NCBI GenBank assembly: GCA_947179485.1
Contig: OX359248.1
Coordinates: forward strand, 55,004,386 to 55,068,385
Origin: Allacma fusca
Taxonomy: Eukaryota > Arthropoda > Collembola > Symphypleona > Sminthuridae
Length of the DNA: 64,000 bases
Reading direction: 5' to 3'
In this document: one piece after another, positions 1 through 10,781 of the stretch
Layout: each line of letters begins with the position of its first letter
How positions within the stretch are numbered: position 1 is the stretch's first letter
Translations under genes and position numbers: made by a program
Notes under the pieces: generated by a model
The model's input: only the letters and a program-made list of their open reading frames with translations
What the model was told of the DNA's origin: nothing
The model's database searches: none

Positions 1-3000
1 GTTGTCTTGCGGTGGCTCCAGTTAAATTCGTAACTACCCTTGTGGTACTTTGGGTATTTGGAGGTATATTAGTTGGTGCTGGGATAGGTATTGGCTGACT
101 TACGGGTGCAACCTGTACTTCGGTTTCGTTATCGGGTGGTTGTTGCTCTTCTTCCGGTTCGGTGATTAACGTCCCTCCGGGTATCCGCGTTCTATCCCCT
201 CGGGCTAATCTTCGTAATAATTCTCTTGCATTTGCTAGTACCCTATAGATACCTCTTCTTCCTGTTGGTGGACTGTTGAATACTGATCCGTTTGGTGATT
301 GATAGACCGTGATCTGTTCTGAATTGGTAGGAGCTTGGAAATATGTTCCGGTATCTGCGTTTCGGAGGGTTCTAATTGTTGTCTCTGAACCTGCCCGTCG
401 TCGGGTATTTCTTCCGGCTTCCACGAGTTGTTGTAGTTCCGGGAAGGTGACGGTTCTTTCTTCAGCTTGCAGATTATGTAGAGGTGGATGTATGTATACT
501 CGACCTCCTGGTGATTGGTAGACTTGCTGTGGTCTAATAGTATGAGTGTTGTCTTGAACGACTTCTCGTTCTCTATAGAGTCTTGTTGCTACCGCTTCTT
601 GTCGAGCTGTTCTGATTGGTGAAGTCCCTATTGTAACCGTCGATGGTTGTGTCTCATCCGGGGTTTCTACTTCCGGATGGGTTGCTAATCTGGTCTGTAA
701 ATTGGTAGGTCTGACTACGGGTCGGTGTTCTGGAGTTGTTTCCAATGTCCGTTGAATTCGAGATGTCACTTGAGTTGACGTTGACGGTTGTTGTGTGTCT
801 GGACTTGGCTGAGAATTCTGTTGACTTTCTTGCGAAATAATCTTGCGTGGCGTAACTGCCGGTGCTTTACTTGGGGTGTTAGTAGTAGGTGAGGGTCTTG
901 TACTACTAGCTTCTGAAATAGTCGGAGTGCTGTTCGTGGATGTAATTTCCCTTCGGGTGATGGTGGGTCGTAACCTTGGTAATTGTGATAAATCTTGTTC
1001 CAAACGTGAGCCTCTGCTCGTTAAATCTCTAAGTTGTTGTTGACTTTCTAAATATCGCCGCACGTGGTCTGTTATTATTTGGCGACCTGTTGTAGGTGAG
1101 TTACTATAGATTGGTCTCAAAAATCTTGGTCTTGGATTTACTTCAGTTGTTGATGTTTGTACAGTTGTGGTTGCAGTACCTTCTGTACCTTGGCGTTCTG
1201 ATTGTTCGGGTTGTCGTACGTCTTCGGGACTATTCCTTCTTCGTCTTCGAAGTCGTGATCTCCGATCCCTGTCTGGATTTCTGGGGTTAACTACTGTAAT
1301 GTACGGTCTTCTATCGTTGAAAAATATCTGTTCATCCGTAACTCCTGACCTACTGCGAATTGATAAAAATCTTCTCTCCAATAAATGTTGGATTACATCA
1401 GTTGAGACTTCCACGTTTTGTTCAAGGTCTCTTGCTTGTTCCTCAGCTCTTTCCCATAAGGTGGTTATTATTTGTTCGCCTGGTCTACGATTGGTTTCTC
1501 TTTCGTAGATTCCAAGGGCAATCCTAAAGAAAAGGTGTGACCACTGCACTCTTCCTATGTGTCTTGAATTGGCAGTAATGTGTCGTACGCTGAGCCACTG
1601 GGCGTCTAGTCGGTCGATTTCTAAAAAATTTGACCGTGAATTCCTTCTTGCATCCGAAATTCTAGCCAAAATGTCATGTACGACTGATATGTCAGCTTCA
1701 AATTCGAATTGTCCTTCTTGAGCTAGTCCTCGTATTGCGTTTTCGCTCTCTCTACGCTCGGTTCGTTGTTGTTGGGATGTTTCCGAAATCCTGGTATTTG
1801 TGTATAATTCCGTTACGGTCTCTTCGGAATTATTAACACCGTCAGTTATACCTGAAAAAGCTTCTAAATTGTGTGTTCCGAGGTCCGTCAATATGAATTG
1901 CGATCCTGTCAATGCTTCTAGGTTTTCAAGTCTGTCTGGGCTTCTCTGTCTAGTCTGTGTGGTTGTTACCGGTGGAATGTCGGTGCTGGAATGCTGGTCA
2001 ACAGCTGATGCTTGCTGGCTATGGTCGGTCGGTGGTACTGGAACTTGATTTCCGGCGTTTGCAAAATATTCTGCTTGTGCTACTTCATCCCATAGGCTTG
2101 GTCTACGCTGTTCCGTAAAAGGACTACTACCACTTGCTTGGTTATCTTCTGCAACTATTTCCCTGGTATGTTCATCCCCTATGTCCTCTTGTGGGGTTGT
2201 TGGTGCGTTAGGCGATTTTGTCTTTTCGGGTGATGATGGTTGAGTAGTCTCGTTTGTTGGACCAGCCGGTCTCTCTGGAAATGGGATGTTTTCTGTTACT
2301 CGTTGTAAGTCATTCTCCGTAGTGTTGACTGGATTTGTCAATGTATCTTGTGGAATGACATCCGGTGTAAGTTCCCTTGTATCTTCTTCCAGCTCATCAT
2401 CGCTGTCCATCGTTTTGTCTGCGTTATCCGGAATCCTTTCCATGTCTGAACTAGTAGCTGGGCTATCTTTGTCCGCAACTATTTCAAAAGATGACGTGGC
2501 TTGGCTACTTGCAGACCCTGCTCTTTCTTCAGTATTCTGTGACAGTATTTCCTTGATAATTGAACCTGCTTGACTAGTAACAAAAATTACTTCTCCTGCA
2601 GCATTTTTCATGAATTCTCCTAGGACTTCTTCTTCGGAATCTCCCTCTTCTTTTGCGTTTTCTGCCGAATGAATTTCTTCCATGATAACCTGGTCGCGGT
2701 CTGTTAGGTCATCATGGGTTGAGGATGTTGCCTCTGGATGGATTGACTCTTCATTCCCATTATGTCCACGCGGTCTAGTGTCGGTATTTTCACCAACTAT
2801 AACGGACTGGGAAAAACTGCTGGAGTTTTCAGATGGTAGAGTTGAAAGTTCGGAATCGTGAGTATTGGATCTATTCTCACGGTCCCTTCTTCTTTCTTCT
2901 CTTCGTTCTCTCCGTATTCTTGCATTTAATTCATCCAAGGTCTCCTCATTTTCGGCGACTGGACCTGCTGATCTTGTGTTGGTCCTAGCCTGGAGCGTAT

Positions 3001-3043
3001 TGGGATGTCGCTCCTGTGGGTCATTCTTACCTTTGTTGGGCAT
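1..3043 (-). CDS. Giant low-complexity gag-like ORF, runs off left edge (partial)
   Basis: An uninterrupted reading frame starts at the ATG at 3043 (minus strand) and stays open for 1,014 codons to the window edge; I read it codon by codon and met no stop. The protein is hydrophilic. The first ~330 residues are acidic (Glu/Asp/Ser/Thr), with an Arg/Glu-rich patch near residues 45-60. A more ordered middle part has Trp, Leu and Ile (roughly 2000-1300). The C-terminal half seen here is Pro/Thr/Gln/Arg-rich. A short motif beginning VYQSP and ending in PP occurs twice (about 494-527 and 285-311), suggesting an internal duplication. I do not recognise the family. The position behind a long leader and a possible LTR suggests a Gag-type structural protein of a retroelement, but no zinc knuckle, protease or RT lies in the window. 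Codons are A- and C-rich, unlike the host exons downstream. Confidence 0.75.
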   Translation of the reverse strand, partial: MPNKGKNDPQERHPNTLQARTNTRSAGPVAENEETLDELNARIRRERREERRRDRENRSNTHDSELSTLPSENSSSFSQSVIVGENTDTRPRGHNGNEESIHPEATSSTHDDLTDRDQVIMEEIHSAENAKEEGDSEEEVLGEFMKNAAGEVIFVTSQAGSIIKEILSQNTEERAGSASSQATSSFEIVADKDSPATSSDMERIPDNADKTMDSDDELEEDTRELTPDVIPQDTLTNPVNTTENDLQRVTENIPFPERPAGPTNETTQPSSPEKTKSPNAPTTPQEDIGDEHTREIVAEDNQASGSSPFTEQRRPSLWDEVAQAEYFANAGNQVPVPPTDHSQQASAVDQHSSTDIPPVTTTQTRQRSPDRLENLEALTGSQFILTDLGTHNLEAFSGITDGVNNSEETVTELYTNTRISETSQQQRTERRESENAIRGLAQEGQFEFEADISVVHDILARISDARRNSRSNFLEIDRLDAQWLSVRHITANSRHIGRVQWSHLFFRIALGIYERETNRRPGEQIITTLWERAEEQARDLEQNVEVSTDVIQHLLERRFLSIRSRSGVTDEQIFFNDRRPYITVVNPRNPDRDRRSRLRRRRRNSPEDVRQPEQSERQGTEGTATTTVQTSTTEVNPRPRFLRPIYSNSPTTGRQIITDHVRRYLESQQQLRDLTSRGSRLEQDLSQLPRLRPTITRREITSTNSTPTISEASSTRPSPTTNTPSKAPAVTPRKIISQESQQNSQPSPDTQQPSTSTQVTSRIQRTLETTPEHRPVVRPTNLQTRLATHPEVETPDETQPSTVTIGTSPIRTARQEAVATRLYREREVVQDNTHTIRPQQVYQSPGGRVYIHPPLHNLQAEERTVTFPELQQLVEAGRNTRRRAGSETTIRTLRNADTGTYFQAPTNSEQITVYQSPNGSVFNSPPTGRRGIYRVLANARELLRRLARGDRTRIPGGTLITEPEEEQQPPDNETEVQVAPVSQPIPIPAPTNIPPNTQSTTRVVTNLTGATARQ

Positions 3044-5741
3044 GACCTCTGAAATAAACTTTCAATGCTTCCGGTGGTCTAAGCTGAAAGTATGAGCTTG
3101 TATTTTCCTAAGATGTTGTTTTTTGGAAAATTTAGCTTTTATTCCCTGGTGATGTTATGTGGGAATGTATGCGCTTGCCTTTCCCTAAGATGTTGGTGAG
3201 AGAGGTGCGCAAAATGTAGTACCTTTGTAAAATTTGTTTTTCTCAGAATTGAGAGGGTTTCTGAAAAATTCTGTCTTTACTAGCTTTTACATGAACTCAA
3301 ACCGTGTTGTGGTATCCCTACGCATAACCCAGCGAAGGATATACCTGCTCTAAAATTATCTTTCTTAACCTATCGTTGCTGAAACTCTATTTTTAATCCT
3401 AACTCCTTTTTATCCTTAAACTCTATCTACACCTTCTCCAGTCATTTGATTGGATGTAGCCTAAATTGTCCCTAATACTCCTAAAATGAAATCTCTCTAT
3501 TTCAATCAGGACTGTATCCGCTCCAAATTTGTCAGGTCCTTTAGACAAAATTGTGTTCTAAAACCCTAAGCTATTCCTTGAAATAAGCCTGCTCTTACCA
3601 AAGACTATAAGCATACGCGATCTCCCAAAAATTAAAGTCACTAATTAGTGGTGTCATAAGTTTTCCCTAAACCAGCTCCGTGGTTGCTTATGCCTACTCA
3701 CTTCTACTACTGCGAGTTCCTTCGTGGTGGCTAACTTATATAACCAATTACCGGTTATGTTAGAAGAACATATAGAAAAATGAAAGTCCCATAAATACCA
3801 TTCGTACCTAGCATGGTTATTTATGGTTTTAAAGAGGCGTCTCCGTGACTTGGATCCGCGGCCCCTGTTATCCTAGCTAGTTTCCTAGCCCTCCAAACCT
3901 TCGGGTATTGAACTATGTTACCAACTCGCCTAGGGTCGGGCAAAAACAAAAACCTAAAATTCTGCGCTCACTTGTAGCCTCTACAATTACCTCTAACAGG
4001 ATCTAGGCGTATTGTTGCTTGCTGTCGGCGTTTCAGAAAAATCCGATATTCCAATAAAAATTGTTAAAAGATATGCTATAATAAATTCCTTTATATCACA
4101 ACATTGTTCCTTCTAATTTTTACCTATAGGAAAAATCGTTCCTACTGGAGATACCTTACCAGACGCTAAAATTAACACGACAATGTTGGCGCTCATATGC
4201 GGCCCTTCCAACCCTAAAACTACGAAAACCTTTGGAATAAATTCTAAAACCTTATTGAATCCAGTACTTCGGATTATAAATTTTCAAAATCGAAGAATAA
4301 ACAAATGCCTCCTGAACACAGTACTTCGGTTCATTCAGTAAAATTTTAATCCTAATATGTCAGTACTTCGACATGGATTTGCGAATCACCCCGTATCAGT
4401 ACCTCGATACGAGTAGAGTTTAGTGTAAAAGAAAAATGATAGAGTCCTTATTGAGTTTAGATTTCAGCTACTAAACTCTAACTAAAATTTTGGAAAAGTT
4501 CCAAATGCTCTAACAGCAGTCCTTCGCTTGTTGAGTGAAGAATAATTTATAAAGAGTTGTAAAGAAATTTCCGCGCGTTAAACGCATCACGAAAATTCAC
4601 TCAGAAAACGTACTTTATTTCTAAGCCACAGGAAAAACTATCAATTCCGTCTGTTAATTCTTCCTTACATAAAGAGAAACACTAAACTATTCCTTTATCC
4701 AAAAAAATGGCCTAAGGAAAGTAAAATATACAGTACACACAAACACTTTATATCGGTGCTCACTGCCTCGGCCCTTCCGATTTCTAAAAAGATAGGAAAA
4801 GATGACGTCATAGTTTGAGAAGAGTTACTACCTATTTAATTTTTGAAAATTTGAACGTATGAAAAAATTCTAAGTCTGGGTCATGACTTCCAAAACTAAA
4901 ATATTTCTCGCAAAATTTTCGGTATACCCTGTATTTTTATGCTCCTGAAATTTTAATTCCCAAAAATATTGTAATTCGATACTTAGCTTTTGTTGACGCC
5001 TTCCTTCCAGAATTTCCAGTTGGAAATGGACATCATTTAGCTGCACTCGGGATGAAATCTTGATCAGAAATCTCATTCCGGGTGGAATAATTCCTTAAAG
5101 TTGTAATTCAGGAACCACAAAATGATCTAAGTCTGAATCCTGCTTACTGGATCTATGTAAGTAACATCTATTGTACTCGCGAGAATATCCATGGATTATC
5201 TCGAAAATTCCGTTGACTGGTTGACTCTATGGTTCTATGAGTATTCCCAGTTTGTCCGTGAAAAAGTTCTTAAGTCCACAGGATTCTGTTGAAATTTCTC
5301 GAAATTCTCCAGCTTGTAAGTCTCGTCTATTGAAACTCAAGCGTGGGCTGGTCTTATGTACATACTGTGTGTAGTCCGTGCTATAATATAGTACTATGGG
5401 TCTTGACTTTAGTCTCAAAAATCTCTGTGATTTTCTTGACTCGGACTCATCCCAGGGTTCGGGACCCTCCAAATTTTCCCCGAAAATTGGAGGCCTGGCA
5501 GAAACAGCATGTAACGAGATTATTGGATGTTAAATCTCGTGCCCAAGTTCGGAACGAGTCGAGTAATGATGTGTAGTATTTTTGATGATAATAAAATAAT
5601 CGTTGGCTAAAAATAAGTTTATACTGAATAATAATCTTGTATTAATTTATTCTAATTGAAATCAAAGATAAAATAAACTTGAAATGATAAAAGGATCTTA
5701 AAAATAAATCTTCCGTGTTGAAATTCCTCCATGGGAAGTCT
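3044..5741 (-). other. Long leader or intergenic segment with hairpin array
   Basis: There is no convincing coding sequence here; the short open frames are not coding-like. Relative to the ORF at 1-3043 the strand composition is inverted: here the plus strand is A/C/T-rich and G-poor. The segment contains the five-hairpin array at 4258-4535. If the unit is a minus-strand LTR element this is its 5' leader, which would be unusually long (about 2.5 kb). I could not find a convincing primer-binding site. Confidence 0.5.
4258..4535. repeat. Array of five stem-loops with a shared 8-nt apical loop
   Basis: Five small hairpins lie at 4258-4275, 4313-4333, 4357-4374, 4392-4411 and 4508-4535. On the plus strand each has a closing C-G pair around an 8-nt loop: AGTACTTC in three, AGTACCTC in one, AGTCCTTC in one. 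The stems differ in sequence but stay paired: AATCC/GGATT, TGAAC(a)C/GGTTCA, ATGTC/GACAT, CGTATC/GATACG, and a 9-bp stem with two bulges. Changed stems with a conserved loop are what selection on RNA structure would leave. A weaker relative (loop AGTTCCTT, stem with G-U pairs in plus-strand RNA) is near 3707-3733. Function and the transcribed strand are unknown. Confidence 0.6.
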
Positions 5742-6222
5742 CCATGAATTATATTGGGATCCAGGGATCTTTTCCCAATATAATTCTCCGCATGGCTGTG
5801 AATCTTCAAGCCTTGGGCAGGGGCGGTAATGGATACGGATCTATGTCGCGAGCTTTGATCCGAACCATACGAGTGCCTCCCAAGAACTTACTGTCTCCAC
5901 TTGCTTGACTTAATCTAGAGATTTGGTCTAGGACTATTTACATAGTATGTACATAATTACATTTCAACACAATCATCATAATTATTGTTTGTAATAACAA
6001 TAGATTGAATTGGTGTTAATGGGTTTCGCATTCCACTCTTTATTCGTTCTTCTTTCCAAACTGCTGAGTGGAATTGCTGATTGATTCAAAAGGTTAAATC
6101 TTCCCTTTTGAGATCTGTGGACGTGGTCTTTTATTTTCTGCTAACGTGACATCACGCGATCTTGTGTCACGTAGCCTCCGTCTTTTGTCACGTTCCTCAG
6201 GTGTGCGGATTGGGACGTAACA
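5511..6222 (-). mobile_element. Possible 5' LTR of the minus-strand retroelement
   Basis: On the minus strand, position 6222 begins TGTTACGTCCC, a start typical of arthropod Gypsy-type LTRs. A candidate end reading CTCGTTACA on the minus strand lies at 5511, giving a TGT...ACA unit of about 0.7 kb. Only one copy is in the window, so neither LTR identity nor the target duplication can be confirmed. No clear TGG-starting primer-binding site follows. The outer end is more credible than the inner one. Confidence 0.3.
5742..5795. repeat. Long imperfect inverted repeat (hairpin)
   Basis: Arms GAATTATATTGGG (5746-5758) and CCCAATATAATTC (5774-5786) are perfect 13-bp complements around a 15-nt centre that itself contains GATC...GATC. 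A further CCATG/CATGG pairing lies outside a small internal loop. It falls inside the putative LTR. Such a structure could be a terminator, a polyadenylation-region hairpin, or the trace of an older insertion. Confidence 0.55.
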
Positions 6223-6535
6223 ATATTGTATTTTGATTTTCCAGAAAACTTTCACACACGTAAGACAATGCGAATTCCGAATTTTAGTTTGGCCTCATGT
6301 GCTGTTTCATTCGTTTTTCTATCACAGCTGGAATCACCTTCGTTGAAAATATCCATCTGTGAAAGTAATTTTTTAAATAAAAAACTAGAAGCTTTCTATT
6401 ATAATAAATATGCACACTTTTAGGGAGAATAATTAACATGGTCGTAAATAGGGAAGTTTCAAAATAGAAAAGGTCGTATAAATAGTATAACGAAAGTCCA
6501 ATGCGAATTCAAAATTAACCCATCAAAACACTTAC

Positions 6536-9500
6536 CTTCTACTCTGGCATGGATTTGAAAGTCCTGATTATTTCTCGGATGCTTATGTTGTTGGAATTGG
6601 GGTAAATTTTCTTGGGGCGGATTGAGTGTAACTATATTTTGCGTGAATTCCTCAGGGCGTTGTTTCCGGAAACCATTATTATAATAATTAATATTATTAT
6701 CGTTACTTTTCGTTACATTCCCATCCTCCAGCTCCTCATCCAAATCGTCCAAATGAGATCCAATTAGTAGAATGTACATGATGGTTCCAATTACGGCCCC
6801 AATTATAGGACCCACAATCCCAACCATCCACCAATGACTGCCGTTCCTGCAAACATTGAAAAAAAATTATACTTCAGAATTCAAGGTATCTGTATTTTTA
6901 AGGAAATTAGAATTTATGAACGGAGTAAAAAGCATACGCTGTAAATATTTGATCTACGGAGTATCCAACTGTCAAGGCCATCAAACGTGGGCCCAGATCT
7001 CTGGCAGGATTAATAACAGCTCCGGCATTGTACCCGTAACACATGGCAATACCGGATACAATTAAGCAGAAGAAAAATGCTATCATGTGCTTCGGAACCC
7101 CCATATTTCGCTGGTCAATTACTGCCATCACAGCTAGCATTAGAATACTAGTGGTCACTACCTATGTATCAAATAGGACGTTAGATTTAACTCTATTACT
7201 TAATGCTGTATAAATATGTCATATAAGCATTTATAACACTACATACCTGATCGAGAATTCCATTGGCAAAAGGTGTATCTACTACAGGGCTAAAAACTGA
7301 AGCTGGGTAAAAGTTTGAGAAGCTGCTTCCGTTCTGCTCAGCTACCCCTATGATTATATTATTATTATTTTAATATGTCACGCGGATCATGATATATATT
7401 ATTATAATAAATAATAATTATGATCATGTTGGCAAAAAATCTTGACAAAAATAAAGTCATTTTTAGAAGAACATTTGTATAGCAATATCTGGCTCGTTTT
7501 CATAATTTTAGTCGCAAATTGTAATCTGGGCTCATAAAATAAAATGTCATTGTAAATGGCATGTAAATTGTAAATATGGAGAGAAATTTGCAACGTATCA
7601 TAAATCCAGAAAAATTTTACTACCATATTTTCACCCCAACTACAAAAAAGTTCTTGTAAGGGGAACCGCTATAGTAAAAGTGATGTGTGTAGGTACATAC
7701 TGCATTGACAATTTTGCAGAAACTGTCGATGGATAAAAAATACTGAGGCTTACATGAGTAAGTTGCCACGGCAATGCCAGCTCCGAAGTAAGCTCCTAAA
7801 ATCTGAGCCAGCCAATATAACGGAACCTTCAACCAGCTTATTTCCCCAGCTAGAGCCAATCCGAAAGTAACGGCTGGGTTTAGATGTGCACCTGTTTATA
7901 AGTAGATATAAGAGCACAATGTCAATGATAGAGTATGAAAGTAAGTACATAAGACGTATCTATCTATACGTGCTGGTTCAGTCGAGGAAAAACTTCTTGT
8001 GAAGATTATCCCCGCCTGAGCGGTAACTTGGAAGAGACGAGATTAAATTCCCCATGTGCAAGTATTATATTTTGAACGCATGCAGTGACCACTGTTTATA
8101 AGAGCACTCGTATTAAAGGAGCGCAAATTCCTCTTACCGTCATCAATATGCTTTAATAACGACTAATATATATATAGTGTTAAATGGCACACTTTGCCGC
8201 TAAAAAGAAAATTATCAAAGCAGAAAAACCAACTTTGTGGTCAAGAGTGATCTGTGTATTTTAAAGAAGCCATTTGTTTGGAAGGGGTCTCTAATAGGGA
8301 GGATACACTGCTTGAGTATTTTTTGTAGTTACCTGATGCTCCTCCAGAAATTAAAATGGCTGTCATAAGTCCAAACAAGGCCCCGAAAATAGGCTGTATT
8401 GAGTCATTACCGGGTTGGAGAAAGTGCTGAATGGCTCCACCAACAGCGTAAGTCTAAAATAAAAGGCAAGAAATACATAAGCCCGACGTAAATTTGTACT
8501 ATACATTTATGTGACTACATGAATTAGATGCAAAGCCTTGCAAATCTCTTTCCCCACTCACCTCGAGCTCGTACGAGGGAGCATGTGAAAACGCATTTTT
8601 TGATTACTCTGTCTTGCAGATATATTTTCAGGATTTTTCAAAAATATCTAGATGACCTATTTGATGTGACACCCGTAAATTGAGTGACGAAAAGTAAGTT
8701 TCAGATTTTGTGATTTACAATTTTGAATTCCTGCAAAATTTTTTTAACAATAATTTTGACTGATTTGTAAGGAATTTTACTGACTTTTCAATGCAGTCTG
8801 GTAAGTATTTCGGTTGAGAATTGTAGGCGTGGACAGAAAAATTATGGGCAAATGATAAACTCAGTCTCGGGAGCGAATGTGCGGGAGATGAGAAGTATGA
8901 CTAATTCCTGGCACTGCAATTTTTTCATACAAGTTTTAGCCATAGTTTTATATTAAAAATTTCTATAAACACTACGCGTGTAAGAAATTTCATGGGAACT
9001 AATTTCCATCCTATATCATGGGCCAAGATTAAAATTTGCGACCACGGATCCCATACTCCTATGGGATTTGAACTTATGTACAATGAGTTAAAGCATGAAT
9101 ATTTTATTGAACACAGCTCCATTACCTACTGTATACCCAAGCTAAGCTTATGTACTTGTTGTCGAGATCGCTTAATTAATTACATTGGATTTAAATAATT
9201 ACATGCGTTACATTCTGGTTATATAACTATCTATGCATAATAAATGATCTGTCTCCTGGTTATATTCCAGGGCAGAAAGTAGGGTATCACATAACGAGTA
9301 CTATCATAGTCCCTTATAAGGTCTAAGCAGAGAAATACTTTGTAGTTGTAGCACCCTGTATGTATGTAGGCATGGATACTGTATACTCTTCCTACTTGGG
9401 ACCCCTTTATAGGAGCACTTACACCGTAGAGTTAAAATGCACATCGCTCCTTTATTAGTTACATTACTTCGGTATACACGCAAACGATATGCGTAGGAGA

Positions 9501-10781
9501 GACTGCCGTAATAGAAACAGGCAGAAAATTGATAGATACATATTTACAGATCCTTTATTGAGAGGCCGACTAGGAAGACTTGTGTTATAGAAAATTTCGT
9601 CATACAAAGATTCCTATATTTTGGAAGCTTCTGTTCTCCTATAATTTAACACTTAATTACATACATACATGATGTTGGGAAAACCTACGCCAGGCTGTAT
9701 ATAATTTGTAGACATAGTCGCTCAAGAGAAACGGATCCTTACAATGTAGCTGTGCTGTACTCCATTTAATGCTAAACACCCAATGGCAATTTCAGACTAT
9801 TCCGGCAGACTTAAAGGCATTAATGGGAACGGCGCTAATTCTCTAAAACTCCATGAGATAAATTCGTGGAAATGAGCAAAGTAAACGAGCAGCTTATGAT
9901 TTGGCCGTGTCAAGAAGCAAAAGCATGAGTTGTTAATTTACTTACAGAAGCCCCGTCTCAAACGAAGATTGATTATCTCCCAAAGGTAAAACGAATTTAA
10001 TGAATGATTAATCTGCTGATGGCAGGACCGTTGTATCGCCTCACAACATATGCTTAGTTTACATAGCCTCGATACCTGGATGAATATCCCTCTTATAATA
10101 TATTCTACACTTCTCACAAACTATACTCTGCCAACTTTAATGGAATTTCAGAATTGTTGCAGTAGAGTAATTATCTATCTTTATAAGATCTTCCCTAATA
10201 ACAGCGTGTTATCTACAGGAGCAAATAAATTATATCCGAACACGTTTCCACGAATGTGCGTGTAGTAAAATTTTATAGTAAAATTTTACTTTCATGTCAT
10301 TTCTAGTAGTTATTGGCATTTAGGAAATAATGAAGTTTAAATGTGAAGAAAATTTCAAAGCCGAAAATAATTTTTACTCTGAAATGTGAAGGGAGGAAAA
10401 TATTTAGACACGACATATTATTTCCAAGCAAAATAGTAATTAATCATGTTATTTTTCCCTATTAATTGAATAAAAATTGTGAAATCTGGTGGGTCTTTTA
10501 AATAGAAGAAGAAAATTCAAGAGAATGGAATTTATAGCATTAATAGTAATTATTTAAGCAGTAAATAATGTAATTATGTATTTCTCACCCCAACAAGTGT
10601 ATCCCCGAGGCACTCCGACATGGCTTCTCTAATGAATTCATTTCGAATTCTAAATTTCCTTCTCGCAATGGCACAAAGTGGGGTGACAAATGATTTTCCT
10701 TTTCCCATATTCTCCGGAATTTTGTATCCAACTAAATTTCCTGACTTGTATGATTGCTCAAATTGTTTCCAATTTTCTGCC
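6536..10781 (-). CDS. Aquaglyceroporin (host gene, six exons, both ends missing)
   Basis: A membrane channel for water and glycerol of the MIP family. Exons on the minus strand are 10781-10589, 8453-8333, 7891-7754, 7347-7247, 7161-6938 and 6846-6536. All introns are GT-AG and all phases agree. In order they carry a cytosolic N-terminal part ending in an E-C-L-G segment (first helix), the second helix, the first NPA box (HLNPAVTFG), helix three, the loop before helix four, the second box (NPARD, whose Asp marks glycerol-permeable members), and the last helix (WWMVGIVGPIIGAV) followed by an Asn/Gln-rich cytosolic tail. About 362 residues are recovered. The first coding exon(s) lie above 10781. 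The last exon ends at a strong GTAAGT donor (6535), so a terminal exon lies below it, probably beyond the retroelement; reading through instead gives a stop at 6459. Confidence 0.93.
8454..10588 (-). other. Aquaglyceroporin intron with a dispersed repeat
   Basis: A 2.1-kb intron between two phase-matched aquaglyceroporin exons. No coding-like frame is visible. It contains the repeat copy at about 9040-9400, which recurs inverted at 44740-45060. Confidence 0.7.
9040..9400 (-). repeat. Dispersed repeat, copy 1 (inverted relative to copy 2)
   Basis: The reverse complement of this segment matches 44740-45060 along most of its length. It shares an AAATCCCATA-type box, the AATATTCATG segment, the AATTAATTAC/TGTAATTATTTAAATCCAATGTAATT region, and a TCCTTATAAGGGAC block. 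On the minus strand it contains GTTCAAATC, which fits the RNA polymerase III B-box consensus GWTCRANNC, so a SINE-like origin is possible. The ends are not resolved. Confidence 0.5.

Noticed and set aside
4180..4210. TGTTGGCGCTCA as a primer-binding site (TGGCGC type)
   Set aside because: It lies on the plus strand, opposite to the gag-like ORF, and no LTR end CA with matching copy precedes it.
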